From NCBI RefSeq assembly GCF_020194955.2, contig NZ_JAFCIY020000038.1:106006-170005 (forward strand): a DNA stretch of 64,000 nt. The letters are read 5' to 3'. The notes under the pieces were generated by a model. It did not search any database and was not told the DNA's origin. It was given only the letters and a program-made list of their open reading frames with translations. This stretch comes from Desulfuromonas sp. CSMB_57 (lineage in GTDB: Bacteria > Desulfobacterota > Desulfuromonadia > Desulfuromonadales > Syntrophotaleaceae). The position numbers and the translations under genes were made by a program. Shown here one piece after another: positions 36,153 through 44,760 of this stretch; positions within the stretch are counted from its first letter, which is position 1; each line of letters opens with the position of its first letter.

Positions 36153-37457
36153 ATGTGGTGTCTGTTACGAAAAATTTGCTGGTGTTCGGCGCTTTTTGGG
36201 GTATTGACCGGTGCCCTGACGGGCTTCTTGACAGGAACGGTTTGGGCTGAAGAATACCGGGCTCCGCGGGCCGGAGAGGCGTATGTCACGGAGCTCTTCG
36301 GAACTCCGGCGCGGGCTCCGGAGCGTAACCGTCGTTCCGTAACGGCTCTCAACCTCGGGGTGCAGTGGCTGCCCCAGGCCCCCAAGGATTATGAAGTGCT
36401 GCCCTTCGGCGCCCTGTATCTCTGGCGCAACCCGGAAGACGGGCACAGTCGGCTGCGGGCGGTGCTGGCGGGGCTCTACAACGAACTCCGCTACGATGTG
36501 CGCCCGACCTGGCTGGCGCCGACGGATCTAATCCTGACCCTGGACAACCTGACGGTACCGACCGCGCGCCAGGAATTCATCGACGGGGCCCGCATCGATG
36601 AAGAGGAACTGGAATGGCATCGGGTACATCTCGGTATCGGGCTGGGTTGGCGCACCCCCTTGGCGCCGGGGCACCAGGATAACGTCCTCGAGGCGGCCCT
36701 GAGTTACCAGCCGGGCCTGCTCTGGTTTCGCCGTGGCAGCGATACGGCAGCGGATTTCCGTCCGCCCCGGGATACCTACGAGGGACGGGTGCACCTGCGT
36801 TTGCGGGCCGATGCCCTGGAGCGCAACCTGCTGGAACTGCCCCATGGGGGGTGGGCGGCCGGTTTCGACGGCTGGTATGGACATCGTGCGCGCTGGCGGG
36901 ATTGGGGCGGCGATACCCTTGGCGGTCGGCAGGGCGGGGCAGGGCAACGCACCTGGGCGGCGGCCCGGGTTCATGCCCTGGCAGCCCTGCCGGTCCCCGG
37001 CCTGGCAGACGACCGCCACCGCCTGGTCGCTTCCTTCTACGGCGGCCTGGGTACGGACCTGGATCGGTTCAGCGCCTTCCGGTTGGGGGGCGAGCCGGCC
37101 GGCGGGGAGACCGAGGCCCTGGCGCGGCCGAATGTGCTCGGCGCCCTGTTCGATGAGTTCTACAGCCGGGGTTACGCCATCGCCAACCTGGAATATCGTC
37201 GGGAACTGCTGTTTTTCTGCTTTCTGCACCTGCGCGGCCAATGGGCGGTCCTGGATCGGTTCCGCTTGCGGGGTGGTGCGGTCAGCCGCCAGACGGATTC
37301 GCTGCCGGCTCTGGCCGTGGCCCTGACCAGCGGTGCGCCCTGGAACTCCCAGATCGAGTTGGGCTACAGCTACAACTTCGGCCTGTTGCGCCGGCGGGGC
37401 GAGAATGCGGAATTCGGGGCCTCGGCGCTGAGCCTGTCCTGGTCCAAGGAGTTTTAG
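36153..37457 (+). CDS. Predicted outer-membrane beta-barrel protein
   Basis: 434 residues with an N-terminal signal peptide (LFGVLTGALTGFLTGTVWA, cleavage before EEY) and start after GGAGGG. The rest has no membrane helices but many alternating hydrophobic strands, such as VLAGLYNELRYDVRPTW, LHLGIGLGW-like HLGIGLGWRTPL, and QIELGYSYNFGLL, and ends in Phe (LSLSWSKEF), the classic C-terminal residue for outer-membrane insertion. The segment FRLGGEPAGG and the late strands faintly recall Omp85 barrels, but no POTRA domains are present. No family could be named with confidence. Confidence 0.65.
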   Translation: MWCLLRKICWCSALFGVLTGALTGFLTGTVWAEEYRAPRAGEAYVTELFGTPARAPERNRRSVTALNLGVQWLPQAPKDYEVLPFGALYLWRNPEDGHSRLRAVLAGLYNELRYDVRPTWLAPTDLILTLDNLTVPTARQEFIDGARIDEEELEWHRVHLGIGLGWRTPLAPGHQDNVLEAALSYQPGLLWFRRGSDTAADFRPPRDTYEGRVHLRLRADALERNLLELPHGGWAAGFDGWYGHRARWRDWGGDTLGGRQGGAGQRTWAAARVHALAALPVPGLADDRHRLVASFYGGLGTDLDRFSAFRLGGEPAGGETEALARPNVLGALFDEFYSRGYAIANLEYRRELLFFCFLHLRGQWAVLDRFRLRGGAVSRQTDSLPALAVALTSGAPWNSQIELGYSYNFGLLRRRGENAEFGASALSLSWSKEF

Positions 37458-37487
37458 GCGGACAGCCATGTTTTCCGGGAGGGCGGC

Positions 37488-37514
37488 CCGAGACCCTGCT
37501 CACGATGCTGAATA
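37488..37514 (+). repeat. Degenerate copy of the CCGAGACCC repeat
   Basis: CCGAGACCC at 37488-37496 followed by sequence ending GATGCTGAATAC resembles the 18-base repeat found exactly at 44701 and 50610. Only the first nine bases and the CTGAA end agree, so relationship is tentative. Confidence 0.25.
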
Positions 37515-37590
37515 CTTAAGAGTAATTTTCGAATGAGCAAATATGTTTTTTAGTCCAATCAAAATAAGGTCCTAATACAACCCGTGGAGA

Positions 37591-37619
37591 TTGACCCCGA
37601 GTGAAGTTCAGGCTAGATT
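37591..37619 (+). promoter_or_regulatory. Candidate promoter for the ferredoxin gene
   Basis: TTGACC (37591-37596), a 17-base spacer and TAGATT (37614-37619) within an unusually AT-rich 150-base stretch (about 37510-37660). Confidence 0.5.
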
Positions 37620-37667
37620 GTCTTCGAATATGGCAAATTGGTGTTTGAATTTACCTAGGGGGAAAAC

Positions 37668-37952
37668 ATGTTTGCTCATATGGAAATAGATTCTTCAATC
37701 TGTAAAGGCTGTGGACTATGTACCATGGCCTGCCCAAGAAAGTTGCTGCAATTGAGGTATAAACAGAACGGCGAAGAATATCCCCACGCTGAAATAGTCG
37801 ATGAAGCCAAATGCGTCGGCTGTGCATTATGCGCCGGTATGTGTCCGGATTTGGCCATCAAGGTCTTCAGCTCGCAGAAGAACGAATTCACCGGCACCCT
37901 GGGCCGTTCCTTCGGTCCCTATTCCAGAATGGTCTCCGCCCTCTGCGGCTGA
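37668..37952 (+). CDS. 2[4Fe-4S] ferredoxin, KorD-like (2-oxoacid oxidoreductase delta subunit)
   Basis: 94 residues with two [4Fe-4S] motifs, CKGCGLCTMACP and CVGCALCAGMCPD. Sequence and spacing (ICKGCGLC ... IVDEAKCVGC ... LAIKVF) resemble the small ferredoxin subunit of 2-oxoglutarate:ferredoxin oxidoreductases, normally followed by korA, korB and korC. Here no partner subunits follow; the next gene is a helicase on the other strand. It is therefore either a free-standing electron carrier or an orphan of a broken operon. Its upstream region is AT-rich compared with neighbours. ATG 37668 is preceded by AGGGGGA. Confidence 0.82.
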   Translation: MFAHMEIDSSICKGCGLCTMACPRKLLQLRYKQNGEEYPHAEIVDEAKCVGCALCAGMCPDLAIKVFSSQKNEFTGTLGRSFGPYSRMVSALCG

Positions 37953-38016
37953 CAACGTCCGCGCCGGGGCTCTTCTCAACGCGCACCAAGCTTGCCGGTT
38001 CGTTGCTGCCCACCCA

Positions 38017-41000
38017 TCACTCCGGACTTCGATCCGTCAGGAATTCGAAATCCTCGCGACTCAAGGGGATGCGGCCGACATCCCTGCCTTCCTCCAGCAG
38101 CGCTCGAAAAAGCCGTTGTTTCCCCTCCTTCAGCAGCATCATCTTTTCTTCCACGCTGTGGCGCATGATCAGGCGCAATACCGTCACCTTGCGTTGCTGG
38201 CCGATGCGGTGAGCGCGGTCCGATGCCTGATTTTCCACCGCCGGATTCCACCAGGGGTCCAGATGCACCACGTAGCTGGCCCGGGTCAGGTTCAGGCCGC
38301 GGCCGCCGGCCTTGAGGCTGAGGAGAAACACCAGCGGTTCGCTGCTGTGCTGAAAGTTCCGCACCAGGTCCTTACGAGCGGCCACGGGTGTGCGACCGTC
38401 CAGGCGCAGCCAGGGCAGGCCGGCATGGTTCAGTCCTTCCTCGACCAGGTCGAGAAAACTGGTGAACTGGGAAAAGACCAGCACGCTGTGACCTTCGTCC
38501 CGCAGTTCCAACAACTGCTCGCATAAGGCGGCGATCTTGGGCGAGGCGACCCCCTCCGCGGCCTGGTCGTCAACCAGGCGCGGGTCCAGGCACAGGCGGC
38601 GCAGGCGGGTCAGGGCGGCCAGGGCCGTGACCCGTGCCTGGGCCGCCGATTGCCCACGGTAGGCGTCGTCCACGGTTCGGCGCACCTCTTCAACGGTTTT
38701 CCGGTAGAGCCGCTTCTGCAGGTCGGTCATTTCCAGGTGCATATCGATTTCGACCTTGTCCGGCAACTCGTCGGCGATCTTTTCCTTGCTGCGGCGCAGC
38801 ACGAAGGGCCGGGTACGCTGGATGAGCCTGGACAGGCCGTCATGGTCGGCGGCTTTCTGGAGGGCGCCGAAGCGGCGGTAATCGCCCAGCAGACCGGGCA
38901 GAGCCAAATCGATGATGGACCAGAATTCACCCAGGTGGTTTTCCACCGGGGTGCCGGTCAGGGCCAGTTTGAATGTACCGCGAAGGCGACGTACGGCGCC
39001 GGTTACGGCGGCGTGGACATTTTTGATGGCCTGGGCTTCATCAAAGATGATGACGTGAAAGTCCAGGGCGGCCAGTTGCTCCAGGTCGCGCCGCACCAGA
39101 TCATAGGTGGTCAGCACCACATCGCTGCCGTTGAAGTCCGTTTTGCGCTGTTGGCCGCGGTAGAGGACGATGCGCAATTCCGGAGCGAAGCGCGCGAATT
39201 CGATTTCCCAGTTGAACAGCAGGCTGGGCGGAACCACCACCAGGTGCGGCCAACCCTCGGCCCCATGGGACGGGATTCGCCCCTGATGCAGGGCCGCCAG
39301 CAGGCTGATGGCCTGGACCGTTTTGCCGAGGCCCATGTCGTCGGCCAGGCAGGCGCCGAACTTGTTCTGGTAGAGAAAGGCCAGCCAGTCATAGCCCTGA
39401 CGCTGATAATCCCGCAGGGTGGTGCCCAACTCCGGCAGCGGCGCCTGGGGCAGGCTGCTGAAATGTTCGAGGCGCTGCAGAATGGCCTCATCCTCCGGAG
39501 CCAGACGCAGGGTCGCTCCAAGCCGTCGCAGGGCCAGACAGTCGAGAATATGCAGCCGGGGAATGCGTACGACCCGGCGTCGCTGGCGCCGTTCCGTGCC
39601 GCTCAGGAGCTGAAGTTCGCGCAGGACCTGTTGGCTGGCGGAATCCACCAGCAGGAGGCGCCCATCGACCTGCACGAAACCCTCCTGCAGGGCTTGCTGC
39701 CACTCGCTCTCCTCCAGCAGCTGGCCCTGGCAGCGGATTTCCGGCTGCAATTCAAACCAGTCGATACCGGCGGCGGTGGCGGTAATGGTGATGTCGAACT
39801 GGATCGGCATGGCCGGTCGGCCGTCGCACAACAGGTCGATGCCCTCCCGGTGCAGGTCGGCCAGCAGTTGCGGCAGGCGCTCGCGAAAACGGGAACTGGG
39901 CACCGAAAACCGGCCGGGATGTTCGCTGTTACGAAACGTGGCCTGATCGAAATGCTTCAGAAGGAGCTCAAGCAGACGGATTTCGAGGCTTCCATCCCGT
40001 TGCAGGCAGCACCATTGGCGGTCGATAAAGTTCAGGCTCCAGCTTTCCATGTGTTTAAAATCAAGAAGATATTTCAGCAATTCACGGGCTTCGCGGGTGA
40101 CCGCCCGCTTGATGAATTCGGGGCCTTTCAGGAATCGCCGCAGGATTTTTCCCTGTTCCGTAACGGAGTCGGTCTGGCAGGCGGCCAGGAAGGCTTCGCA
40201 GAGGATGCGCCGACGTTTCAGGGTGCGCAGGGCAGGGCTCAGCCGGCGGTAGAGGTCTTCGCCGAACAGGGCCAGGCCGCGGCCATCCAGGGACAGGATG
40301 GCTGAGCCGTGGCGGGCGCCGGCCCGAATCCGGGTTTCCTGGCCGTCCTGCGAGGTGTCGGCGGTCAGCAGGTAGCTTTTCAGGGTTTCCCTGGCGGGCT
40401 GTTGGGGGGTGCCCTGCCGTTGCAGCAGGAATCCGGCCGTGGGCGGCGCCTGTCCCGGGGGAGCATGGCTCTGCAGGCCGAAAAAACTGTCCCAGGCCAG
40501 GCGGAGGGCGCCGTCGGGTTGCGGCGTCCACTGGTCGGCAAGTTCTTCCCATTGATCCCAGGCGGGCGACCATGGGCATCTCACCAGGCGCGCTGCCCGA
40601 ATGTCGAGGAGCCAGTTGCCCAGGGTCGTCAACGCGGTGCCCAGGCGGCTGCCATCCGCCAGGATGCGGCTGAGCCAGAGGCCGTCCTGACATGCGTCGA
40701 GCAGCAGGGCACCGGCTTCCGCAAAGGGCGGTTCCACCTGGATCCGGCGCCGGCCCTGCTGGTCGCGCAGCAGCAGGGGCCAAGCCGGGGGGCCTTGGTC
40801 CAGCAGTCGCCCCAAAACCAGGCCGGAGTAGGCGGAGGGGCCGTGGGGCAAAGAAAGCAGGGATTGCAGTTCCTCGGGCAGAAAGGATGCGGGGCGCTGC
40901 ACCGGCCGGCCATGGTGCCACACCTCGATGGCCAACAGGTCGTCCTCGACAGCCAGCACCACGGCTAAAGGATGAGTGGGCTCAGCCTGCTCCGACGGGC

Positions 41001-41418
41001 TGCGGTGTGTCAGCCCGGCGGGCTGGCAGAGGGTGCTTCGAATGGCCTCAAGCGACTTTTGAGAGCCTCGCCAGCCCGGCACGCTTTGCGGATCCAGGGC
41101 TTTTTTCAGGGCGAAGAGCACCGCCAGCGCATCCCGGCACAGGTGCCTGTCCAGGGGTTGTCCGCAGGTGCAATCGATGTGCAGCATCTGGTCCTGCAGG
41201 GTCAGGACGACGGTCCTGGTCCGGTTGAGGCCGACCTCGACGGACAGTTGCGTCCGGGACGGATCCCATTGGGGCGGCGCGACGGCATTGCTGTTGCAGA
41301 GGTGCAGCGCCTCGGTGATCTGCTCTTTGTCCGCCCGGCCATACAGGGAACCGGTGGGCAGTTGGCGAATGGCCTTCAATAGCGGCGGCATTGGGTTGGT
41401 GTCCATGGATTCGGCCAT
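38017..41418 (-). CDS. SNF2-family DEAD/DEAH-box helicase with SWIM-like N-terminus
   Basis: 1133 residues. The Swi2/Snf2 ATPase occupies the C-terminal 480: motif I LADDMGLGKTVQ near residue 690, motif II FDEAQAIKN near 793, motif III LTGTPVENHLGEFWSI, and in the helicase C domain LVFSQFTSFLD, LKAGGRGLNLT and DRAHRIGQQRKV. The N-terminus has a zinc-finger-like IDCTCGQPL ... HLCRDA (Cys83, Cys85, Cys94); the His expected at the end of a SWIM finger is replaced by Asp. Such bacterial SNF2 proteins remodel RNA polymerase or other nucleic-acid complexes; the target is unknown. No partner genes accompany it. Confidence 0.88.
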   Translation of the reverse strand: MAESMDTNPMPPLLKAIRQLPTGSLYGRADKEQITEALHLCNSNAVAPPQWDPSRTQLSVEVGLNRTRTVVLTLQDQMLHIDCTCGQPLDRHLCRDALAVLFALKKALDPQSVPGWRGSQKSLEAIRSTLCQPAGLTHRSPSEQAEPTHPLAVVLAVEDDLLAIEVWHHGRPVQRPASFLPEELQSLLSLPHGPSAYSGLVLGRLLDQGPPAWPLLLRDQQGRRRIQVEPPFAEAGALLLDACQDGLWLSRILADGSRLGTALTTLGNWLLDIRAARLVRCPWSPAWDQWEELADQWTPQPDGALRLAWDSFFGLQSHAPPGQAPPTAGFLLQRQGTPQQPARETLKSYLLTADTSQDGQETRIRAGARHGSAILSLDGRGLALFGEDLYRRLSPALRTLKRRRILCEAFLAACQTDSVTEQGKILRRFLKGPEFIKRAVTREARELLKYLLDFKHMESWSLNFIDRQWCCLQRDGSLEIRLLELLLKHFDQATFRNSEHPGRFSVPSSRFRERLPQLLADLHREGIDLLCDGRPAMPIQFDITITATAAGIDWFELQPEIRCQGQLLEESEWQQALQEGFVQVDGRLLLVDSASQQVLRELQLLSGTERRQRRRVVRIPRLHILDCLALRRLGATLRLAPEDEAILQRLEHFSSLPQAPLPELGTTLRDYQRQGYDWLAFLYQNKFGACLADDMGLGKTVQAISLLAALHQGRIPSHGAEGWPHLVVVPPSLLFNWEIEFARFAPELRIVLYRGQQRKTDFNGSDVVLTTYDLVRRDLEQLAALDFHVIIFDEAQAIKNVHAAVTGAVRRLRGTFKLALTGTPVENHLGEFWSIIDLALPGLLGDYRRFGALQKAADHDGLSRLIQRTRPFVLRRSKEKIADELPDKVEIDMHLEMTDLQKRLYRKTVEEVRRTVDDAYRGQSAAQARVTALAALTRLRRLCLDPRLVDDQAAEGVASPKIAALCEQLLELRDEGHSVLVFSQFTSFLDLVEEGLNHAGLPWLRLDGRTPVAARKDLVRNFQHSSEPLVFLLSLKAGGRGLNLTRASYVVHLDPWWNPAVENQASDRAHRIGQQRKVTVLRLIMRHSVEEKMMLLKEGKQRLFRALLEEGRDVGRIPLSREDFEFLTDRSPE

Positions 41419-41661
41419 GCAAAGCCTGCTATGGGAAAAGGGGGGCTCCCGGGGGCGAAACGCTTACCTTAGCATTCCTGCTGCAAGGATAAAAGGATTC
41501 TCTGGTCAAGATTGCACGGGACACCCATCAAGCTTCGGGACCTTTCCGGGGCGCGGAACGGAAATCGCAAGGGCGATTCTGATACGGATAAAAATATATA
41601 AATAACATGAACTTATATGGTTAATTGATTGAATGGAAATGATAAACTAACTGTCAATATA

Positions 41662-41689
41662 GTAACGTTACTCGTAGCGTTACCTTTTT
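41662..41689 (+). promoter_or_regulatory. GTAACGTTAC palindrome with second half-site and T-run
   Basis: GTAACGTTAC (41662-41671) is a perfect 10-base palindrome. GTAGCGTTAC (41674-41683) repeats it 12 bases on. TATAGT (41658-41663) overlaps the first copy, which suits an operator. Alternatively GTAACG and CGTTAC pair across the unit and, with CTTTTTG after it, act as a terminator. Confidence 0.4.
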
Positions 41690-41779
41690 GGGGGCGATGG
41701 GCAGGCAGGATGCACGGGAAAAATCTTTCTGCCCCGACCATTCGATCCGGCCATGACAGCAGGTAAAAGGGAGGTTGCC

Positions 41780-41881
41780 ATGCTTCGGGGCATGTTTTAT
41801 CTTGGTCTTGGCAGAAGGAAATGGGTCATGGAGGCTCATGATAACTTCTGTCGCAACCGTTGCATAAAGTTGTTGCGGTGA
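41780..41881 (+). CDS. Possible small protein, 33 residues
   Basis: A short frame preceded by a strong AAAGGGAGG site with good spacing (TTGCC). The product begins MLRGMFYLGLGRRKW and ends HDNFCRNRCIKLLR: basic, with two Cys near the C-terminus (CRNRC). No known family was recognised. The strong ribosome site and isolated position are the only support. Confidence 0.35.
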   Translation: MLRGMFYLGLGRRKWVMEAHDNFCRNRCIKLLR

Positions 41882-41994
41882 CGCGCGGGCCGGAAGGGAT
41901 CTGATACTATTTCTATCGGGTCCGGCCAGGCCGGATGGAACTTTCCCCAAGGCGTGTCACGGCGGCAGGGAAAACCTTCAGGGAAGGAAAGCGC

Positions 41995-42627
41995 ATGATT
42001 GCCCAAGAGGAACTGAAGAAACAACTGGAATTGTTCATGGTCGTTCTCGACCAGGTACAGCGCATGCTGGAAACGGCGCGCAACGCCTTCAACCAGCAAA
42101 GCAACCACCTGCTCAACGAGCTGATCCGGCAGCGGGTGCAGACGGAACAGGAAATTGCCCTGACCACGGAAAAGATCGATGCCCTGCTGGCTGTCGGTCC
42201 CGGAGACCAACACCGTCTGTTCATCAAGCTGTCCAGCATGCTTTCCCATCTGCAGGTGGTGACCGAGGCCCTGGGAGAGCTGGCATTGCCCATGCGGAAG
42301 CAGATCACCGAAGGTACGCCCTTTTCGCCGCGAGCATTGACCGAAGTCAACAGGCTGTTCACCCTCGAGCAGGATATCCTCGACGCACTGCGGGATATCT
42401 TTTTGACCAACAACGCCCACCTGAAAAAACTGGTGGGCGAGGAAAAGGGCCCGGAGTTGGCGCGATTGTGTTTTGATTTTGCCACCGAGCATGAAGCACG
42501 CATGGTGGAGGGCCTGTGTCTGCCCCATGCGGCGCCCATCTTTCTGGGCATTCTCGAATGTTTCGGGGTGGCGGCACGCCAGGAAATCGCGCTGGCCCGC
42601 CTGCTGACCGAACTCGATGCCCTGTAA
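41995..42627 (+). CDS. Conserved helical protein of unknown function
   Basis: 210 residues from ATG 41995 after GGGAAGGA. Almost entirely helical by pattern: residues 1-60 form a likely coiled coil (EELKKQLELFMVVLDQVQRM), followed by QRVQTEQEIALTTEKID and further helices. No catalytic or metal-binding motif is visible. The helix pattern is loosely PhoU-like, but no signature supports this. The preferred start discards a 20-residue extension lacking a ribosome site. It is not clearly linked to nadC, which starts 239 bases later. Confidence 0.5.
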   Translation: MIAQEELKKQLELFMVVLDQVQRMLETARNAFNQQSNHLLNELIRQRVQTEQEIALTTEKIDALLAVGPGDQHRLFIKLSSMLSHLQVVTEALGELALPMRKQITEGTPFSPRALTEVNRLFTLEQDILDALRDIFLTNNAHLKKLVGEEKGPELARLCFDFATEHEARMVEGLCLPHAAPIFLGILECFGVAARQEIALARLLTELDAL

Positions 42628-42866
42628 AGGTCCGAATCGCAGTGGTTCTTGCCATGCCGTCCTTTTGAACAGGTGTGCTTTGCATCACCCTGCGGCGCGG
42701 TTTGTCGGGCGCCGGCCGGGCACTAAGGTAACGCCGGGCGACAGGCTTTTCGGTTGCGGGCGGTTCTTGCCGCATGCTATATAACTGCATAAAGTCACAA
42801 CGGGTTTCCAGGTTGGAACGCAATGGCAGAGCCGTAGGAACAAATCAAGTTGGGCCGGGAGGGCGC

Positions 42867-43691
42867 ATGTTTGAAATCGATACCATCCTCCGCAACGCGC
42901 TGCACGAGGATATCGGACTCGGGGATATCACCACTCTGGCTACGGTGGCGCCCGGGACCGCCGGCCGGGCGCAACTGGTGGCCAAGGAATCCTTCGTACT
43001 GGCCGGCATGGATGTGGCGCGCCGCGTTTTCACGCTGCTGGACGATACGGTGGCCTTTGAAAAGCTGCGTGAGGACGGCAGCCGCATCGAACGCGGCGAG
43101 GTGCTGGCCTGGCTCAAGGGCCATGCCGCCATGCTCCTGCAGGGCGAGCGGGTCGCTCTCAACCTGTTGCAGCGCTTGAGCGGCATTGCCACCCATACCG
43201 CCCGGTTCGTGGCCGCCCTGGAAGGCACCGGCACGGCCGTGGTCGATACCCGTAAGACCACTCCGGGGTTGCGCGTGCTGGAAAAATACGCGGTGCGCGT
43301 CGGTGGCGGCCGCAACCACCGCACCTCCCTCTATGACGGGGTCCTTATCAAGGAGAATCATGTGGTCGCTGCCGGCGGCATCGCCCCCGCGGTGGCCCGT
43401 GCCCGTCAACGCGCGCCCCATACCCTGCGGGTGGAGGTGGAAACCCGTAATCTGCAGGAAGTCGAGGAGGCCGTGGCCGCCGGTGCCGATATCATCATGC
43501 TGGACAACATGGCCCCCGCCGAACTGCGCCAGGCCGTGCTGCTCATCGACGGCCGCGCCCTGACCGAGGCGTCGGGTGGAGTGACCCTGGATACGGTGCG
43601 GGAAATCGCTGAAACCGGGGTCGATTTCATTTCCGTCGGGGCCCTGACCCACTCGAGTCCGGCCGTCGATATCTCCATGCTGTTTCAGTGA
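42867..43691 (+). CDS. nadC: Nicotinate-nucleotide pyrophosphorylase (carboxylating)
   Basis: Converts quinolinate and PRPP to nicotinate mononucleotide in NAD synthesis. The ATG at 42867, with GGGAGGG upstream, gives 274 residues. Motifs: ALHEDIGLGDITT, GERVALNLLQRLSGIAT, VVDTRKTTPGLRVLEKYAV, RVGGGRNHR, YDGVLIKENH, VEVETRNLQE and MLDNMAP, all with the substrate-binding Arg, Lys and His residues. It is followed by birA (16 bases) and coaX, a cofactor-synthesis cluster. Confidence 0.97.
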   Translation: MFEIDTILRNALHEDIGLGDITTLATVAPGTAGRAQLVAKESFVLAGMDVARRVFTLLDDTVAFEKLREDGSRIERGEVLAWLKGHAAMLLQGERVALNLLQRLSGIATHTARFVAALEGTGTAVVDTRKTTPGLRVLEKYAVRVGGGRNHRTSLYDGVLIKENHVVAAGGIAPAVARARQRAPHTLRVEVETRNLQEVEEAVAAGADIIMLDNMAPAELRQAVLLIDGRALTEASGGVTLDTVREIAETGVDFISVGALTHSSPAVDISMLFQ

Positions 43692-43707
43692 GCCACCGGG
43701 AGCCGGG

Positions 43708-44691
43708 ATGACCCATTCGCACTCGCAAGCCACCATTCTAAAGCTGTTTCGGGAGGCGGACCGGGAGTTCGTTTCCGGGGCCCGAATCAGCGCGGCGTTG
43801 GGTGTGTCCCGGACCGCGGTCTGGAAACAGATCGGGCAACTGCGGCAATTGGGCTACCAAATCGAAGCCGCCCCGGCCAAGGGCTATCGCCTGCTGCAGG
43901 CCCCGGACGTATTGCTGGCCGCCGAGGTGCAGAATGAACTGGGCACGGCCTGCATCGGCCGCGAGGTCGTTTTCTACAGTGAAACGGACTCGACCAATCT
44001 GCGGGTCCATGAACTGGGCAAGAGCGGGGTGGCGGAGGGCGTCGTGGTCATCGCCGACGCTCAGAATGCCGGTCGCGGCCGCATGGGGCGTTCCTGGCTG
44101 TCGCCGCCCGGCGTCAATCTCTATCTTTCGGTGTTGCTGCGTCCGGCCATCGCACCGCGCCATGCCTGCCACTTGACCTTTCTCTCCGCCGTGGCCGTGG
44201 CCCGTACGGTGGCCGCCGTCGGTGAGGTGACACCGCAGGTCAAGTGGCCCAACGACATCCTGGTCAACGGTCGCAAGCTGGCAGGATTGCTCAATGAACT
44301 GGATGCCGAGACGGATCGCATCCGGTACCTGGTGCTGGGGATCGGCGTGAACCTGAACATGGCCGCCGAACAGTTTCCCGACGATCTGCGCTATCCCGCG
44401 ACCTCCCTGCTGCTGGAACGCGGCGAACCCGTTTCCCGGCAACGCTTCACCCGGACCCTGTTGCGGACTCTCGATGAACTCTACGGTCTCTACCGGCGTT
44501 CCGGCTTCGCTCCGATCATGGCCGCCTGGCAGGCGTATTTCGATCTTGTCGGACGCCAGGTGGAGGTGGACTGTCAGGAATATCGGCTGCGCGGGAAGGT
44601 GGCCGGCCTGGGTGAGGACGGCGCCCTGTTGCTGGAGTTGGCCGACGGCCGGACGGAACGGGTGCTGGCGGGGGATGTGCGGCCCCTCTGA
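43708..44691 (+). CDS. birA: Bifunctional biotin-protein ligase / biotin operon repressor
   Basis: 327 residues. The N-terminal helix-turn-helix (residues 1-65, SGARISAALGVSRTAVWKQI) is the DNA-binding domain, so this is the group II type that can repress biotin genes as well as ligate biotin. The ligase core has SETDSTNLRV, the biotin-AMP loop AGRGRMGRSWLSPPGVNLY, and WPNDILVNGRKLAGLLNEL, followed by a C-terminal SH3-like domain. Its clear client in this window is pyruvate carboxylase at 58.5 kb. It begins 16 bases after nadC. Confidence 0.95.
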   Translation: MTHSHSQATILKLFREADREFVSGARISAALGVSRTAVWKQIGQLRQLGYQIEAAPAKGYRLLQAPDVLLAAEVQNELGTACIGREVVFYSETDSTNLRVHELGKSGVAEGVVVIADAQNAGRGRMGRSWLSPPGVNLYLSVLLRPAIAPRHACHLTFLSAVAVARTVAAVGEVTPQVKWPNDILVNGRKLAGLLNELDAETDRIRYLVLGIGVNLNMAAEQFPDDLRYPATSLLLERGEPVSRQRFTRTLLRTLDELYGLYRRSGFAPIMAAWQAYFDLVGRQVEVDCQEYRLRGKVAGLGEDGALLLELADGRTERVLAGDVRPL

Positions 44692-44700
44692 GGGCCCGCC

Positions 44701-44718
44701 CCGAGACCCGTTACTGAA
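44701..44718 (+). repeat. 18-base intergenic repeat, copy 1
   Basis: CCGAGACCCGTTACTGAA, identical to 50610-50627. Both copies are in the same orientation between a stop codon and the next gene in the same direction. Confidence 0.6.
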
Positions 44719-44760
44719 CAGTTGTGTTTGCAGCTGCTTTTCCAAAGATGCAGGAGTATC

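Larger units (their letters stand above)
41419..41994. other. 576-bp intergenic region with AT-rich segment, dyad repeats and one small ORF
   Basis: Base composition drops sharply around 41590-41665 (poly-A/T with ATATATAAATAA). This is followed by paired GTAACG/CGTTAC repeats (41662-41683) and a T-run, then a possible 33-codon gene at 41780. No longer gene is convincing on either strand. Confidence 0.5.

Noticed and set aside
41654..41950. 98-codon frame on the minus strand
   Set aside because: No ribosome site, no domain, and it overlaps the dyad repeats and the start region of the next gene.
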